A stretch of 64,000 nt of DNA, taken from contig NZ_JAJSBI010000018.1 in the NCBI RefSeq assembly GCF_021261325.1, positions 62,001-126,000 of the forward strand, read 5' to 3'. Shown here one piece after another: positions 23,777 to 32,006 of the stretch. The position numbers and the translations under genes were made by a program. Origin of the DNA: Streptomyces guryensis. Its GTDB lineage: Bacteria; Actinomycetota; Actinomycetes; Streptomycetales; Streptomycetaceae. The notes under the pieces are model-generated. The model ran no database searches. It worked only from the letters and a program-made list of their open reading frames with translations, and was not told the origin of the DNA. Numbering within the stretch: the first letter of the stretch is position 1; every line of letters starts with the position of its first letter.

Positions 23777-25462
23777 TCAGGCGTCGATGATGACGGGGAT
23801 GATGAGGGGCTTGCGGCGGTGGGTGCGGAACGCCCAGTTCGCCACGGCGCGGGCGACGAGCTGTTCGAGTTGGCGCGCGTCCCCGACGCCCTCCTCGGCC
23901 GCGGTGGCCAGTGTCTTCTCGATGACGGGGATGACCGGCTCGAAGGTGGTGTCGTCGTGGACGAAGCCGCGGGCCAGGAAGTCGGGGGACTCGGCGAGGG
24001 CGCCGGTGTCCGCGTCGACGATCGCCACGACCGTGACCACGCCTTCGGCGGCGAGGGTGAGGCGGTCCTTGAGAGACGCTTCGGTGGCGCCGCCGACTTC
24101 CATGCCGTCCACGTAGACGTTGCCGGCGGGAACCTTGCCGGTGATGGACGCGCGCCCGTCGACGAGGTCGACCACGACGCCGTCCTCGGCGATGACGACC
24201 CGGTCGGGGTCGAGACCGGTACGGATGGCGAGGTCGCCGTTGGCTCGCAGGTGGCGCCATTCGCCGTGCACGGGCATGACGTTGCGGGGCTTGACGATGT
24301 TGTAGCAGTAGACGAGTTCGCCGGCGCTGGCGTGTCCGGAGACGTGCACCTTGGCGTTGCCCTTGTGGACCACGTGGGCGCCCCACCGGGTGAGTCCGTT
24401 GATCACCCGGTAGATGGCGTTCTCGTTGCCCGGGATGAGGGAGCTGGCGAGCAGGACGGTGTCGCCCTTGCCGATGCGGATCATGTGGTCGCGGTTGGCC
24501 ATCCGGGACAGTGCGGCCATCGGTTCGCCCTGGGAGCCGGTGCACACCAGGGTGATCTTGTGGTCCGGGAGCTTCTCCAGCTCCTTCGTGCTCACGACCA
24601 GACCGGAGGGGACCTTCAGATAGCCCAGGTCACGGGCGATGCCCATGTTGCGGACCATCGACCGGCCGACGAAGGCGACCTTGCGGCCGTGCTGGTGGGC
24701 GGCGTCCAGGACCTGCTGGATGCGGTGCACGTGGCTGGCGAAACTGGAGACGATGACCCGGCGCGGCGCGGTGCGCATCACCTGCTCGATCGCCGGGTTC
24801 AGCTCACGCTCGGAGGTGGTGAAGCCGGGTACTTCGGCGTTGGTGGAGTCGGTGAGGAACAGGTCCACGCCCTCCTCTCCGAGGCGGGCGAAGGCGCGCA
24901 GATCGGTGATGCGGTCGTCGAGAGGGAACTGGTCCATCTTGAAGTCGCCGGTGTGCAGCACCATCCCGGCCCGGGTGCGGATCGCGACCGCGAGGCTGTC
25001 GGGGATGGAGTGGTTGACCGCCACGAACTCGCAGTCGAAGGGCCCGAAGCCACGCCGGTCCCCCTCTCGCACCCGCACCGTGCGCGGCCGGATGCCGTGT
25101 TCCTTGAGCTTGGCCTCCAGGAACGCCAGCGTCAGTTTGGAGCCGACGACGGGAATGTCCGACCGCTCGCGCAGCAGGTACGGCACTCCGCCGATGTGGT
25201 CCTCGTGGCCGTGGGTGAGTACTACGGCCACGATGTCGTCCAGCCGGTCCCGGATCGAGGTGAAGTCCGGCAGGATCACGTCCACGCCGGGCTGGGTCTC
25301 CTCGGGGAACAGCACGCCGCAGTCGACGATGAGCAGCTTGCCGGCGTGCTCGAAGACGGTCATGTTGCGGCCGATCTCCCCCAGGCCGCCCAGGGCGATG
25401 ACCCGCAGCCCTCCTTCGGGAAGGGGTGGGGCGGCTTTCAGGTCGGGGTGCGGATGACTCAT
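23777..25462 (-). CDS. rnj: Ribonuclease J-like metallo-beta-lactamase nuclease
   Basis: A 561-residue RNase J, the usual streptomycete length. The metallo-beta-lactamase core has LTHGHEDHIGG (His84, His86, Asp88, His89), VVLHTGDFKMDQ and the beta-CASP block SFASHVHRIQQ. Further blocks are VCTGSQGEPMAALSRMANRD and VHVSGHASAGEL, followed by a C-terminal domain. RNase J has 5'-3' exonuclease and endonuclease activity in RNA decay and rRNA maturation. Compared with my memory of the conserved streptomycete RNase J, the C-terminal third is clearly different. Its place inside a tRNA element suggests an extra, acquired copy. ATG 25460-25462 matches the typical MSHPHP start. Confidence 0.9.
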   Translation of the reverse strand: MSHPHPDLKAAPPLPEGGLRVIALGGLGEIGRNMTVFEHAGKLLIVDCGVLFPEETQPGVDVILPDFTSIRDRLDDIVAVVLTHGHEDHIGGVPYLLRERSDIPVVGSKLTLAFLEAKLKEHGIRPRTVRVREGDRRGFGPFDCEFVAVNHSIPDSLAVAIRTRAGMVLHTGDFKMDQFPLDDRITDLRAFARLGEEGVDLFLTDSTNAEVPGFTTSERELNPAIEQVMRTAPRRVIVSSFASHVHRIQQVLDAAHQHGRKVAFVGRSMVRNMGIARDLGYLKVPSGLVVSTKELEKLPDHKITLVCTGSQGEPMAALSRMANRDHMIRIGKGDTVLLASSLIPGNENAIYRVINGLTRWGAHVVHKGNAKVHVSGHASAGELVYCYNIVKPRNVMPVHGEWRHLRANGDLAIRTGLDPDRVVIAEDGVVVDLVDGRASITGKVPAGNVYVDGMEVGGATEASLKDRLTLAAEGVVTVVAIVDADTGALAESPDFLARGFVHDDTTFEPVIPVIEKTLATAAEEGVGDARQLEQLVARAVANWAFRTHRRKPLIIPVIIDA

Positions 25463-25614
25463 ACCCTGACGGTACCCGGAGAGCGGGACAGGATGATCCA
25501 TTGTCTGTGCGATCTCCCGCACTGCCGACCCAACAGTTTGCACCCTGCCGGACAGGTGCAACCACTGCGCGCGATCACTGCCGAGTGCCCCTCGACCCGC
25601 AGCCAAAGCGGAAC

Positions 25615-25640
25615 GATCATGTCATGGTCACGTCATGATC
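25615..25640. promoter_or_regulatory. Inverted repeat GATCATG/CATGATC
   Basis: Seven-base arms (25615-25621 and 25634-25640) flank 12 bp in the spacer between RNase J and the small plus-strand gene. The right arm covers that gene's ATG, so the site could be an operator or a translation-blocking hairpin. No binding protein can be named. Confidence 0.35.
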
Positions 25641-25913
25641 ACTTTTCCTTACGGTACCTACATCTCGCTCACCGGCTGCGGCTACGGCGGCCTGGGCGCC
25701 CCGGTCAGCAACACTCAGCTGCAGCTGACCCGTGAGACCCCCTGGTACGAGCCCGACGAGGACCGGGGCCGTTACACCTTCTACTGCAGCAGCTCCGACT
25801 CCCACGCCTTCGGTGACCAGCCGAGCGGTTCGTACCACTTCACCGTGACGAAGATCCAGGGAAGCACTTCGGGCTACTACCTGAAGGTGAACTCGGTCTA
25901 CGTCCGATACTGA
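25635..25913 (+). CDS. Small beta-rich hypothetical protein
   Basis: A 92-residue protein rich in Tyr, Ser, Thr and Gly (TYISLTGCGYGGLGAPVSNT; end GYYLKVNSVYVRY), predicted mostly beta strand. It resembles the mature part of small secreted streptomycete proteins but has no signal peptide at this start. It may therefore be cytosolic, wrongly started or a truncated secreted protein. It lacks a good ribosome site. It lies between RNase J and a truncated ABC gene in the island. No function assigned. Confidence 0.45.
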   Translation: MITFPYGTYISLTGCGYGGLGAPVSNTQLQLTRETPWYEPDEDRGRYTFYCSSSDSHAFGDQPSGSYHFTVTKIQGSTSGYYLKVNSVYVRY

Positions 25914-25960
25914 GCAGCGTCGTGAAGCACCGTCATCATCCGTAAGAAGGCTGTGAGCCT

Positions 25961-26239
25961 GTGTCCGTCGAGTTCGTCACCTGCACCTATCAGTACCGGC
26001 GGGGTCCCGTCGTCCTTGACAGACTCAGCTTCGCCTTCCCCCGAGGCCGGACGGTGCTCCTGGGGCCCAACGGTGCGGGCAAGACCACGCTTCTGGGCCT
26101 TGCCGCCTCTGCTCTGAAGCCCCGTTCCGGCACTGTCTCCTTCGCGGAGCTCAACCCCGGTGTGCGTTCCCAACTGCGCAGCTATCGGCGTCAGGTCGGA
26201 TGGATGCCCCAGCACATCACGCCTGTCGAGCGGGAGTAA
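25961..26239 (+). pseudogene. Truncated ABC transporter ATPase (N-terminal third)
   Basis: From GTG 25961 (AGAAGG 10 nt upstream) the frame reads as an ABC ATPase: VEFVTCTYQYRRGPVVLDRL, then Walker A GPNGAGKTTLL, then a Q-loop-like VGWMPQHI. It stops at TAA/TGA-type termination after residue 92. The signature motif, Walker B and switch His are absent, so it cannot be an active transporter subunit. The following 112-residue frame is unrelated, pointing to a deletion or insertion junction near 26235. Confidence 0.7.
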
Positions 26240-26257
26240 CCGGCAATCGCGGAGAGG

Positions 26258-26593
26258 GTGTTGAACCGCCTGGCCGAGCAGGTCCAGGCCGACGCCGAGG
26301 CCGTCGCTCCAGCAGCAGCGCAAGTCGCCGGGCGGGCGGTCCTGCCCATCCCGCACCGCCACGGCGCCGCCGACGAGGCCGCGCTGCCCGGCGACTACCG
26401 CAGGATCCTGGCGATCGTGCGGGAGGCCGACGGCCCGGTGCAGGTCAGGGCGGTCTGCGAGCGGCTGGGCCTGAACACCTCGGTGCGCGGCAAGCTGGAG
26501 CCGCTGCGCGCGAAGATGACCAAGCTCGCCGAAGGCCCGGCCGACGCCGGGACGGCGAAAAACTTGGTGCGCGGGGCCGACGGAACCGGGTAA
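26258..26593 (+). CDS. Hypothetical protein with winged-helix-like C-terminal half
   Basis: A 111-residue GTG-start frame. The second half (DYRRILAIVREADGPVQVRAVCERLGLN, then VRGKLEPLRAKMTKLAE) has the pattern of a winged helix found at the C-terminus of some streptomycete transposon-associated proteins. The N-terminal part is Ala-rich and helical. It could be the 3' remnant of a longer gene truncated at the same junction as the ABC stub. I do not assign a function. Confidence 0.4.
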   Translation: MLNRLAEQVQADAEAVAPAAAQVAGRAVLPIPHRHGAADEAALPGDYRRILAIVREADGPVQVRAVCERLGLNTSVRGKLEPLRAKMTKLAEGPADAGTAKNLVRGADGTG

Positions 26594-26729
26594 CGTCATG
26601 GTCATGTTCTTCCAGACGCCGATTTACGAGTGAGAGCGTGACGGGCCCCTGCTGACGTCCTTCGGCGTCGCCGCGCCCGTCCCCCACCGATGAATCCGTA
26701 GATCACTTCACACCATTCCGGGAGAACCC

Positions 26730-26939
26730 GTGAGCAAGAACATCAACAACCCCGTGGGCATGGGCGGCGGCCAGCGCAAGAAGCTGTCCCGCGCCGAACG
26801 GCAGAACAACGGTCCGCACCGCAACCGCGACCGCCAGGGCGCCGCCGACCAGAAGGCGGAGCTGGTGCGCAAGATGCGCGAGAAGGCAGGCGCAGCCGAC
26901 GGAGCCGGGCAGACGGGCGACGACACCGCACAGAGCTGA
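26730..26939 (+). CDS. DUF6243-like small basic protein
   Basis: A 69-residue basic protein: MSKNINNPVGMGGGQRKKLS, RAERQNNGPHRNRDRQGAAD and KMREKAGAADGAG. This is the pattern of the DUF6243 family of small streptomycete proteins of unknown role. GGGAGAA precedes GTG 26730. A very strong terminator follows its stop, suggesting a monocistronic, well-expressed gene. It appears intact among decayed neighbours. Confidence 0.7.
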   Translation: MSKNINNPVGMGGGQRKKLSRAERQNNGPHRNRDRQGAADQKAELVRKMREKAGAADGAGQTGDDTAQS

Positions 26940-26971
26940 CGCACCGCCGCCGCAGGGCGGCACCGCACGGG

Positions 26972-27008
26972 GCAGGGCCCGGACCGCGACGCGCGGTCCG
27001 GGCCCTGC
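26972..27008 (+). terminator. Strong hairpin terminator
   Basis: A perfect 17-bp stem: GCAGGGCCCGGACCGCG (26972-26988) and its complement (26992-27008) around an ACG loop, 32 bp after the DUF6243-like gene. There is no U-tract, as is common in Streptomyces. Confidence 0.85.
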
Positions 27009-27229
27009 TGCCGTACCGGGCGCGGCCGGTCCCGCTCAGCCCTCGGCCGCGCACCCGCGTCTCAGCCGACCACCCGGGGCAGCCGCAGATTCAGTAGCCC
27101 CGTCACCGCCACGCGCTGGTGGTGACGATGGTGCAGGTCGGGTTGTTCCCCGAGCCGTCGGACAGCTACAGCCAGGGCCCCCCTCGCAGGGGCTGTGACT
27201 GATGTGGACCCCTGCCGGCTCGTTCCGGC

Positions 27230-27460
27230 GGGGGTCCCTGCGTTCGGGGATGGGCCCGGTTGTGGCTGCCGATGCCTGCCCGCCACTTCGCCCACCACGT
27301 GTCCACCGCCTTGAGCGAGACCTGGAACACCGCCGCAACATCATCGCGAGTCCGGCCCGCGACCAACGCGGCCACCGCCCGCAGCTGAAGCGCCTCCTGC
27401 GCCGACGGCGACAACTGCCGTGCATCCGCCACCGGTTCACCCACCCACGGATCAACGATC
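27230..27460 (-). pseudogene. IS630-type transposase N-terminal remnant
   Basis: The minus strand reads ARQLSPSAQEALQLRAVAAL and TRDDVAAVFQVSLKAVDTWW, the N-terminal helix-turn-helix of IS630-type transposases. The DDE catalytic domain is missing; the frame runs on as RAGIGSHNRAHPR with no family character. Base 27240 is an approximate end. Confidence 0.6.
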
Positions 27461-27530
27461 CAGAACACCTGCCGTCTCGGATCAATAACAAGGCCTACGC
27501 GTAGTAGCGGTCGGTTGTACGGCCCTTCCG

Positions 27531-30500
27531 TCAGCCTGAGGGTCGCCTGTTCGATGGTTCGGCGGTGGCGGCGAGCAGGGCGGTGTCGTCGTCGACCCGG
27601 TCGGGGGCGTTCAGCAGCTCCAGGGCCCGTTCGGTGATCTGCTGGGGGTCGGTTCGGGCGGCGACGGGGAGCGCGCCGCAGGTCTGGCGCAGGGCCGACA
27701 GGCGGTCGTCCAGGGACAACGCCCGGTTTTCCACCAGGCCGTCGGTGTACAGAAGCAGGCTGGTGCCGGGCGGGAACGCCACCTCGCGGTCGACTGGGGT
27801 GCTGCCCAGTCCCAGCGGCAGCGCCGGGGGCAGCTCCAGATAGGCGGTGTCGGCGGCTACCAGCAGGGGCGGCAGGTGCCCGCTGGCGGCGTAGCGCAGG
27901 CGGTGGCGGTGTGGGTTGTAGACCGCGTACAGGCAGGTGGCGAAGCGTTCGGTGGCGAGCGACTGCAGGTAGGCGTCCAGCCTGGCAAGCACCTGGGCCG
28001 GGCCGGCGCCCTCCATCGCGAGGCTGTGCAGGGCGGAGCGGAGTTGGCCCATCACGGTGGCGGCTTCCACGTCGTGGCCCATGACGTCGCCGATGGCGAG
28101 CCCCACGGCGCCGTCGGGCAGTGCGAGCACGTCGTACCAGTCGCCGCCGACCTCGGCGCCGCGGTTGCTGGCCCGGTAGTGGGCGGCCAGGCGCACCCCG
28201 GGCACCTGGGGCAGGCGGTGGGGCAGCAGGGCGCGCTGCAGGGTCAGGGCCAGGCGGCGCTCGTTGTGGTACCGGGTGGCGTTGTCGTAGGCCAGGGCCA
28301 GGCGGTGGGCGAGGTTCTCCAGATACTTGTGTTCGACCGCGGAGTAGTCGGTGTGCCGGACCAGTACCAGGGCCCCCAGTGTCTGGTCGTGGGCGTGCAG
28401 CGGCAGCGCCAGCACGGCGGCGGGCGGCGGGTGCGGGCCGGCTGGGGCTGGGACAGTGCCGTTGATCGCGTGGGTGGCGGCGGTGGCCAGGGCCTCGCGA
28501 GCAAGAAGAGGGGTGCCCGCGATGTATGCCGGGGGCGACTCGGCCGGGGCGGGTGCCGCGGAGGTGAGGTGGATGCTGATCTGGTCGGCGAAGTCGGGCA
28601 GCAGGACCTGTCCGGCAGTCTGCAGTATCTGGTCCGGGTCGAGGGTGGCGGACAGCCGCAGGCCCGCGTCGGCCAGGGTGGACAACACGGCCAGCTGGTT
28701 GCGGGTCTCGGTCAGGACCTGTTCACGCAGCTGGGACAGTTCCAACCCGGTGCGGACGCGCGCCAGCAGCTGGCGCGCGGAGAAGGGTTTGACCAGGTAG
28801 TCGTCGGCGCCGGCCTGCCGGCCCTGCACGGATTCCTCCTCGCCGGCGCGGGCGGTGAGCAACACGATGTGCAGGCGGGCGGTGCGAGGGTCGGCGCGCA
28901 GCGCCCGGACCAGCTCGAACCCGTCCATACGGGGCATCATCACGTCGCTGAGCACCAGCTCCACCGTCTGCGCCAGGGCCATCTCCAGGGCGGCCCGGCC
29001 GTCGGCGGCAAGCAGCACGTCGTAGTCGGGCTGCAGGAGATGGGTGAGATAGGCGCGCATGTCGGCGTTGTCGTCGACGACCAGCAGGCGGGCCCGGTGG
29101 GGGCGGTCGGTTTCATGCGGGACGCGGCCGTGGGGGGCCACGGGGGCTTGCGGGGTGCGCGCCGCGGGCGCGGCCGCGGCGGGGACGGGGTCGGACGCCA
29201 GCCAGCCCAGCGCCTCGTCCACATACGCCGTGGCGCGGCCGGGCCGACCGCCTCCGCCTTCCCTGGGGGATCCGGCGCCGGCCGCGGGCGGGTCCGTGCG
29301 GGCCCGGTGGGCGGCGGCGAAGGGGAGGTCCACGGTGACGGTGGTGCCCTGACCGAGCCGGCTGTCCACGCCGACGGTGCCGCCGTGCGCTTCCACCAGG
29401 TCTTTCACCAGCACCAGGCCGAGGCCGCTGCCCTCGTGGGAGCGGGAGCGGGCGCCGCGGACCCGGTGGAAGCGCTCGAACAGGCGCGGCAGCTCGTCTT
29501 CGGGAATGCCGGTGCCGGTGTCGGTCACGGTCAGCCGGGCCCGGTCGCCGACCGCGGCCACCTGCACCCGGGCGCCGCCGGTGAAGGTGAACTTCAGAGC
29601 GTTACTGAGCAGGTTGAGAATGATCTTCTCCCACATCTCCCGGTCCAGGGACACCGGCTTGGGCAGCGGCGGGCAGTCCACCTCCAGCGTCAGCCCGGCC
29701 GCCTCGAAGGCGGAGCGGAACACTCCGGCCAGCTCGGCCGTGGCACCGGCGAGGTCGACCGGCCCGAAGGCCGGGCGCATCTGCCCGGCCTCGGCCCTGG
29801 CGACGTCCAGGAGAGTGTTGACCTGTTTCAGCAGGCGCAGGGCGCCGCGCTCGGCCAGCTCCAGCTGTTCGCGCCGCTCGGGCCGGACCTCGTCGGCCAG
29901 GGCCTGCTGGAGCGGGCCAAGGAGCAGGGTGAGCGGGGTGCGCAACTCGTGGCTGACGTTGGCGAAGAAGGTGGTCTTGGCCCGGTCCAGCTCGGCCAGT
30001 GCCTCCGCCCGCCGCCGATCTTTGACCCGTCGGCCGCACTCAGCGGGACGGCCTCGGGCGCCGGCCCGAGCCCGGCGGAGGCCGCCGGCCGCAGCAGCCC
30101 CGGCTCGGCGGTCAGGTACAGGCCCAGAAACGGGATCTCCTCGGGATAGGAGCCCAGCACCTCCGCGACGACGCGGGCGACCTCGCCCGGGGTGGGCAGC
30201 CCGGCGGTGCGGGCGCCGGTTTCGCTCAGCAGGCGCAGCCGGCGCTCGCCCAGTACCCGGCCGGTGGTCTCGGTGAGGATCTGCAGCACGCCGCCGGCGG
30301 TGCCGTCGTCCAGCAGCACGGGCTGGAAGGAGGAGTCGAAGTAGCACTGCTCCAAAAAGCCGTGGCGCTCCATGATGAGCGGCTCATCCGGGATCAGCAG
30401 GGGCTTGCGGGTGTCGGTCACATAGTGGAAGTGGGAACTCACGGGGGCCCAGACCTCGGGGAACACCTCCTTGTAGGGTTTGCCGAGCGCCCAGGGGTGT

Positions 30501-30745
30501 TTGGCGCCGGGAATGGGTGCGGCGCCCAGGTTGTACAGCGTGACGAATTCGGCGCCCCAGTACAGGGCCATCCCGTGCTCAGAGGTGAGCATGAGGCGCA
30601 GGGTGTCCACCAGGGGCCCCGGCCAGGACTCGGGGGGGCCGAGCGGTGTCGCCGCCCAGTCGATCCCGGCCAGGAGTTCGCCGAACGCGTCGGCCTCGGC
30701 GAACATCCGGGCCGCCGCGGTGCGCGGGTCATCGGGCCGGGTCAT
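27531..30745 (-). pseudogene. Hybrid kinase-receiver-SpoIIE phosphatase, internally deleted and frameshifted
   Basis: Two minus-strand frames make one former gene. Part 1 (30745 to about 30050): MTRPDDPRTAAARMFAEADA, a PAS-like sensor (GMALYWGAEFVTLYNLG) and the first half of a GAF domain. Part 2 (about 30025 to 27531), in another frame: HisKA (FFANVSHELRTPLTLLLGP), HATPase (DTGTGIPEDELPRLFERFHR), receiver (LLVVDDNADMRAYL; SDVMMPRMDGFEL), a second GAF and a SpoIIE phosphatase (VGGDWYDVLAL, AIGDVMGHDVEAA, YTDGLVENRALS). The second half of the first GAF is missing at the frame break. AGGAGG precedes ATG 30743-30745. Part 2 has no evident start of its own. Confidence 0.75.
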
Positions 30746-30917
30746 CGAGAATCGTCCTCCTGGCGCCTGTCTCACTCCGCGCGCGCCCTCCCAAGGCTGC
30801 CGACGGCCACTTGCTGCGGACCTTGCGGGCAGATCGGACGCCGGATCCGACGGTTCTGGCTACGCTCCTGCCAGAATTAAGAGGTTAAAATAACTAAAAC
30901 CACGATTTCCTTCGCAG

Positions 30918-31081
30918 TGTACGCCTGGAGCGCACGACACGGTTCATGCTGCTGCACCTGCCCCGGATGGACGGCTACGGCGTCGAGCCGCGGGTGAAGT
31001 ACGGCCCGGCACTGGTCGGCCGCGGCGCCGAGGCCGTCAAAGACGCGATCGCCGACACGATCACCACGCTGCCCGAACCCG
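30918..31081 (+). pseudogene. IS30-family transposase fragment
   Basis: About 55 codons read LERTTRFMLLLHLPRMDGYG and GRGAEAVKDAIADTITTLPE, matching an internal stretch of the IS30 transposase catalytic domain just before its conserved WDQG region. Nothing of the element is left on either side. Confidence 0.6.
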
Positions 31082-31087
31082 GTCGCC

Positions 31088-31240
31088 CGGGTGGTGCAGT
31101 CAGTGTTGGTCGATGCCGCCTCGCCTTACCGGTGCCTGATGGCAGAGCAGAGCCAGGTCGGTGGGGACCAGTTGGGGACCACACGGTATGCGCGATGGCG
31201 CACGACGGAGCCTCCTGCGGACAACTGGCGCCCAAATTAA
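31088..31240 (+). pseudogene. Possible integrase C-terminal tail beside attR
   Basis: An open frame VVQSVLVDAASPYRCLMAEQ continues as GGDQLGTTRYARWRTTEPPA and ends DNWRPN with TAA at 31238-31240, 40 bp before the right att repeat. The position, orientation toward att and low-complexity tail resemble the end of an actinobacterial integrase gene. No catalytic motif remains. Weak call. Confidence 0.3.
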
Positions 31241-31279
31241 GGCTGCTGTGTCCTGATAGTGCCCCTGCCCCTCACTCCC

Positions 31280-31310
31280 GGGGGTCAAGGGGTCGCAGGT
31301 TCAAATCCTG
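31280..31310 (+). repeat. attR: partial tRNA-Pro copy, 31-bp direct repeat
   Basis: Exact copy of 20689-20719. Similarity continues to 31325 with two mismatches (T/G at 31311, G/C at 31318). The 5' half of the tRNA is absent here, so this copy is not a tRNA gene. Confidence 0.85.
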
Positions 31311-31341
31311 GCGTCCCCACTGGAGACAGTCGTCGCGGGTC

Positions 31342-31374
31342 AGGGCCGGTTGCGGAGCATCCCAAACCGGCCCT
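31342..31374. terminator. Terminator hairpin right of the island
   Basis: AGGGCCGGTT (31342-31351) pairs with AACCGGCCCT (31365-31374) around a 13-nt loop. It is probably the original terminator of tRNA-Pro, now separated from it by the element. It also faces the end of the minus-strand gene at 31432. Confidence 0.6.
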
Positions 31375-31431
31375 TGATCATTCGCGGCTCCGTGATCGAC
31401 GATCCGACGGATCGGTATGGCCTAGCACGGT

Positions 31432-31884
31432 TCAGTCGGCGTACACCCTGCCCTGCTTCACGACGTAGTGCACCGGCTCGGAGCAGCCGATGGACGGGGT
31501 GACCGTCAGGCTGACGGCGAGGGGCGCGGGCTCCGTGCTCGCGGTCGAGAACTCGCAGACGGCGTGGCTGCCTGTCAGCGGGTACCAGAACCATCCGTCG
31601 ACATTGCCCACCGTGACCCGGTCGGACTGCTTCCAGGCGCCGCTGTCGTGCTTGTAGACCTTCAACTGCACCGAGGCGGCGTACTCGTCTGTCGGCGACC
31701 GCAGCGCGGTGAGCGTGATCTTGTAGTCGCTGCCGAGGACGGACGAGGCGATCTGCTGTGACTGCGGTGCCGCGGTCTCGGCGGTGGACGTGGCGGCTCC
31801 GGCGGTCCCGAGGACGGCCGCCAGCAGAAGGGTGACGCCCGCGGTTGCGGCGCGACGCGTGCGGTGACTGCGGACCAGGTTCAT
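31432..31884 (-). CDS. Secreted small protein of unknown function
   Basis: A 150-residue protein with a clear Sec signal: RRAATAGVTLLLAAVLGTAG, cleavage near AGA-ATS. The mature part is beta-rich, with two cysteines (CEFSTASTEP and IGCSEPVHYV) that could form one disulfide. It ends VKQGRVYAD. The ATG at 31882-31884 gives the signal peptide directly after a GGGGGAA site; longer frames upstream add nothing protein-like. It is the first native gene right of the island. No family recognised. Confidence 0.65.
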   Translation of the reverse strand: MNLVRSHRTRRAATAGVTLLLAAVLGTAGAATSTAETAAPQSQQIASSVLGSDYKITLTALRSPTDEYAASVQLKVYKHDSGAWKQSDRVTVGNVDGWFWYPLTGSHAVCEFSTASTEPAPLAVSLTVTPSIGCSEPVHYVVKQGRVYAD

Positions 31885-32006
31885 GATTCCCCCCGTTGAG
31901 TGGACACGTGACGTCGGACAGCGGCACCGGTCGCGCCCCGCCACGTCCCGCCGATGATGTTCGCGTGTGCGCCGAGTGGAAGAGAAGCATTTCGAATGTG
32001 CTCGAA

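Noticed and set aside
27042..27165. Short plus-strand frame encoding VTMVQVGLFPEPSD-like sequence
   Set aside because: No start, no domain, and it lies within mobile-element debris; not supported as a gene.
27876..30149. 757-codon plus-strand open frame
   Set aside because: Antisense to the kinase/SpoIIE gene; Gly/Gln/Val-rich shadow without motifs.
31259..31325. Second tRNA-Pro gene
   Set aside because: Only the 3' half is present; no 5' acceptor strand or D arm can be found, so it is the attR copy.
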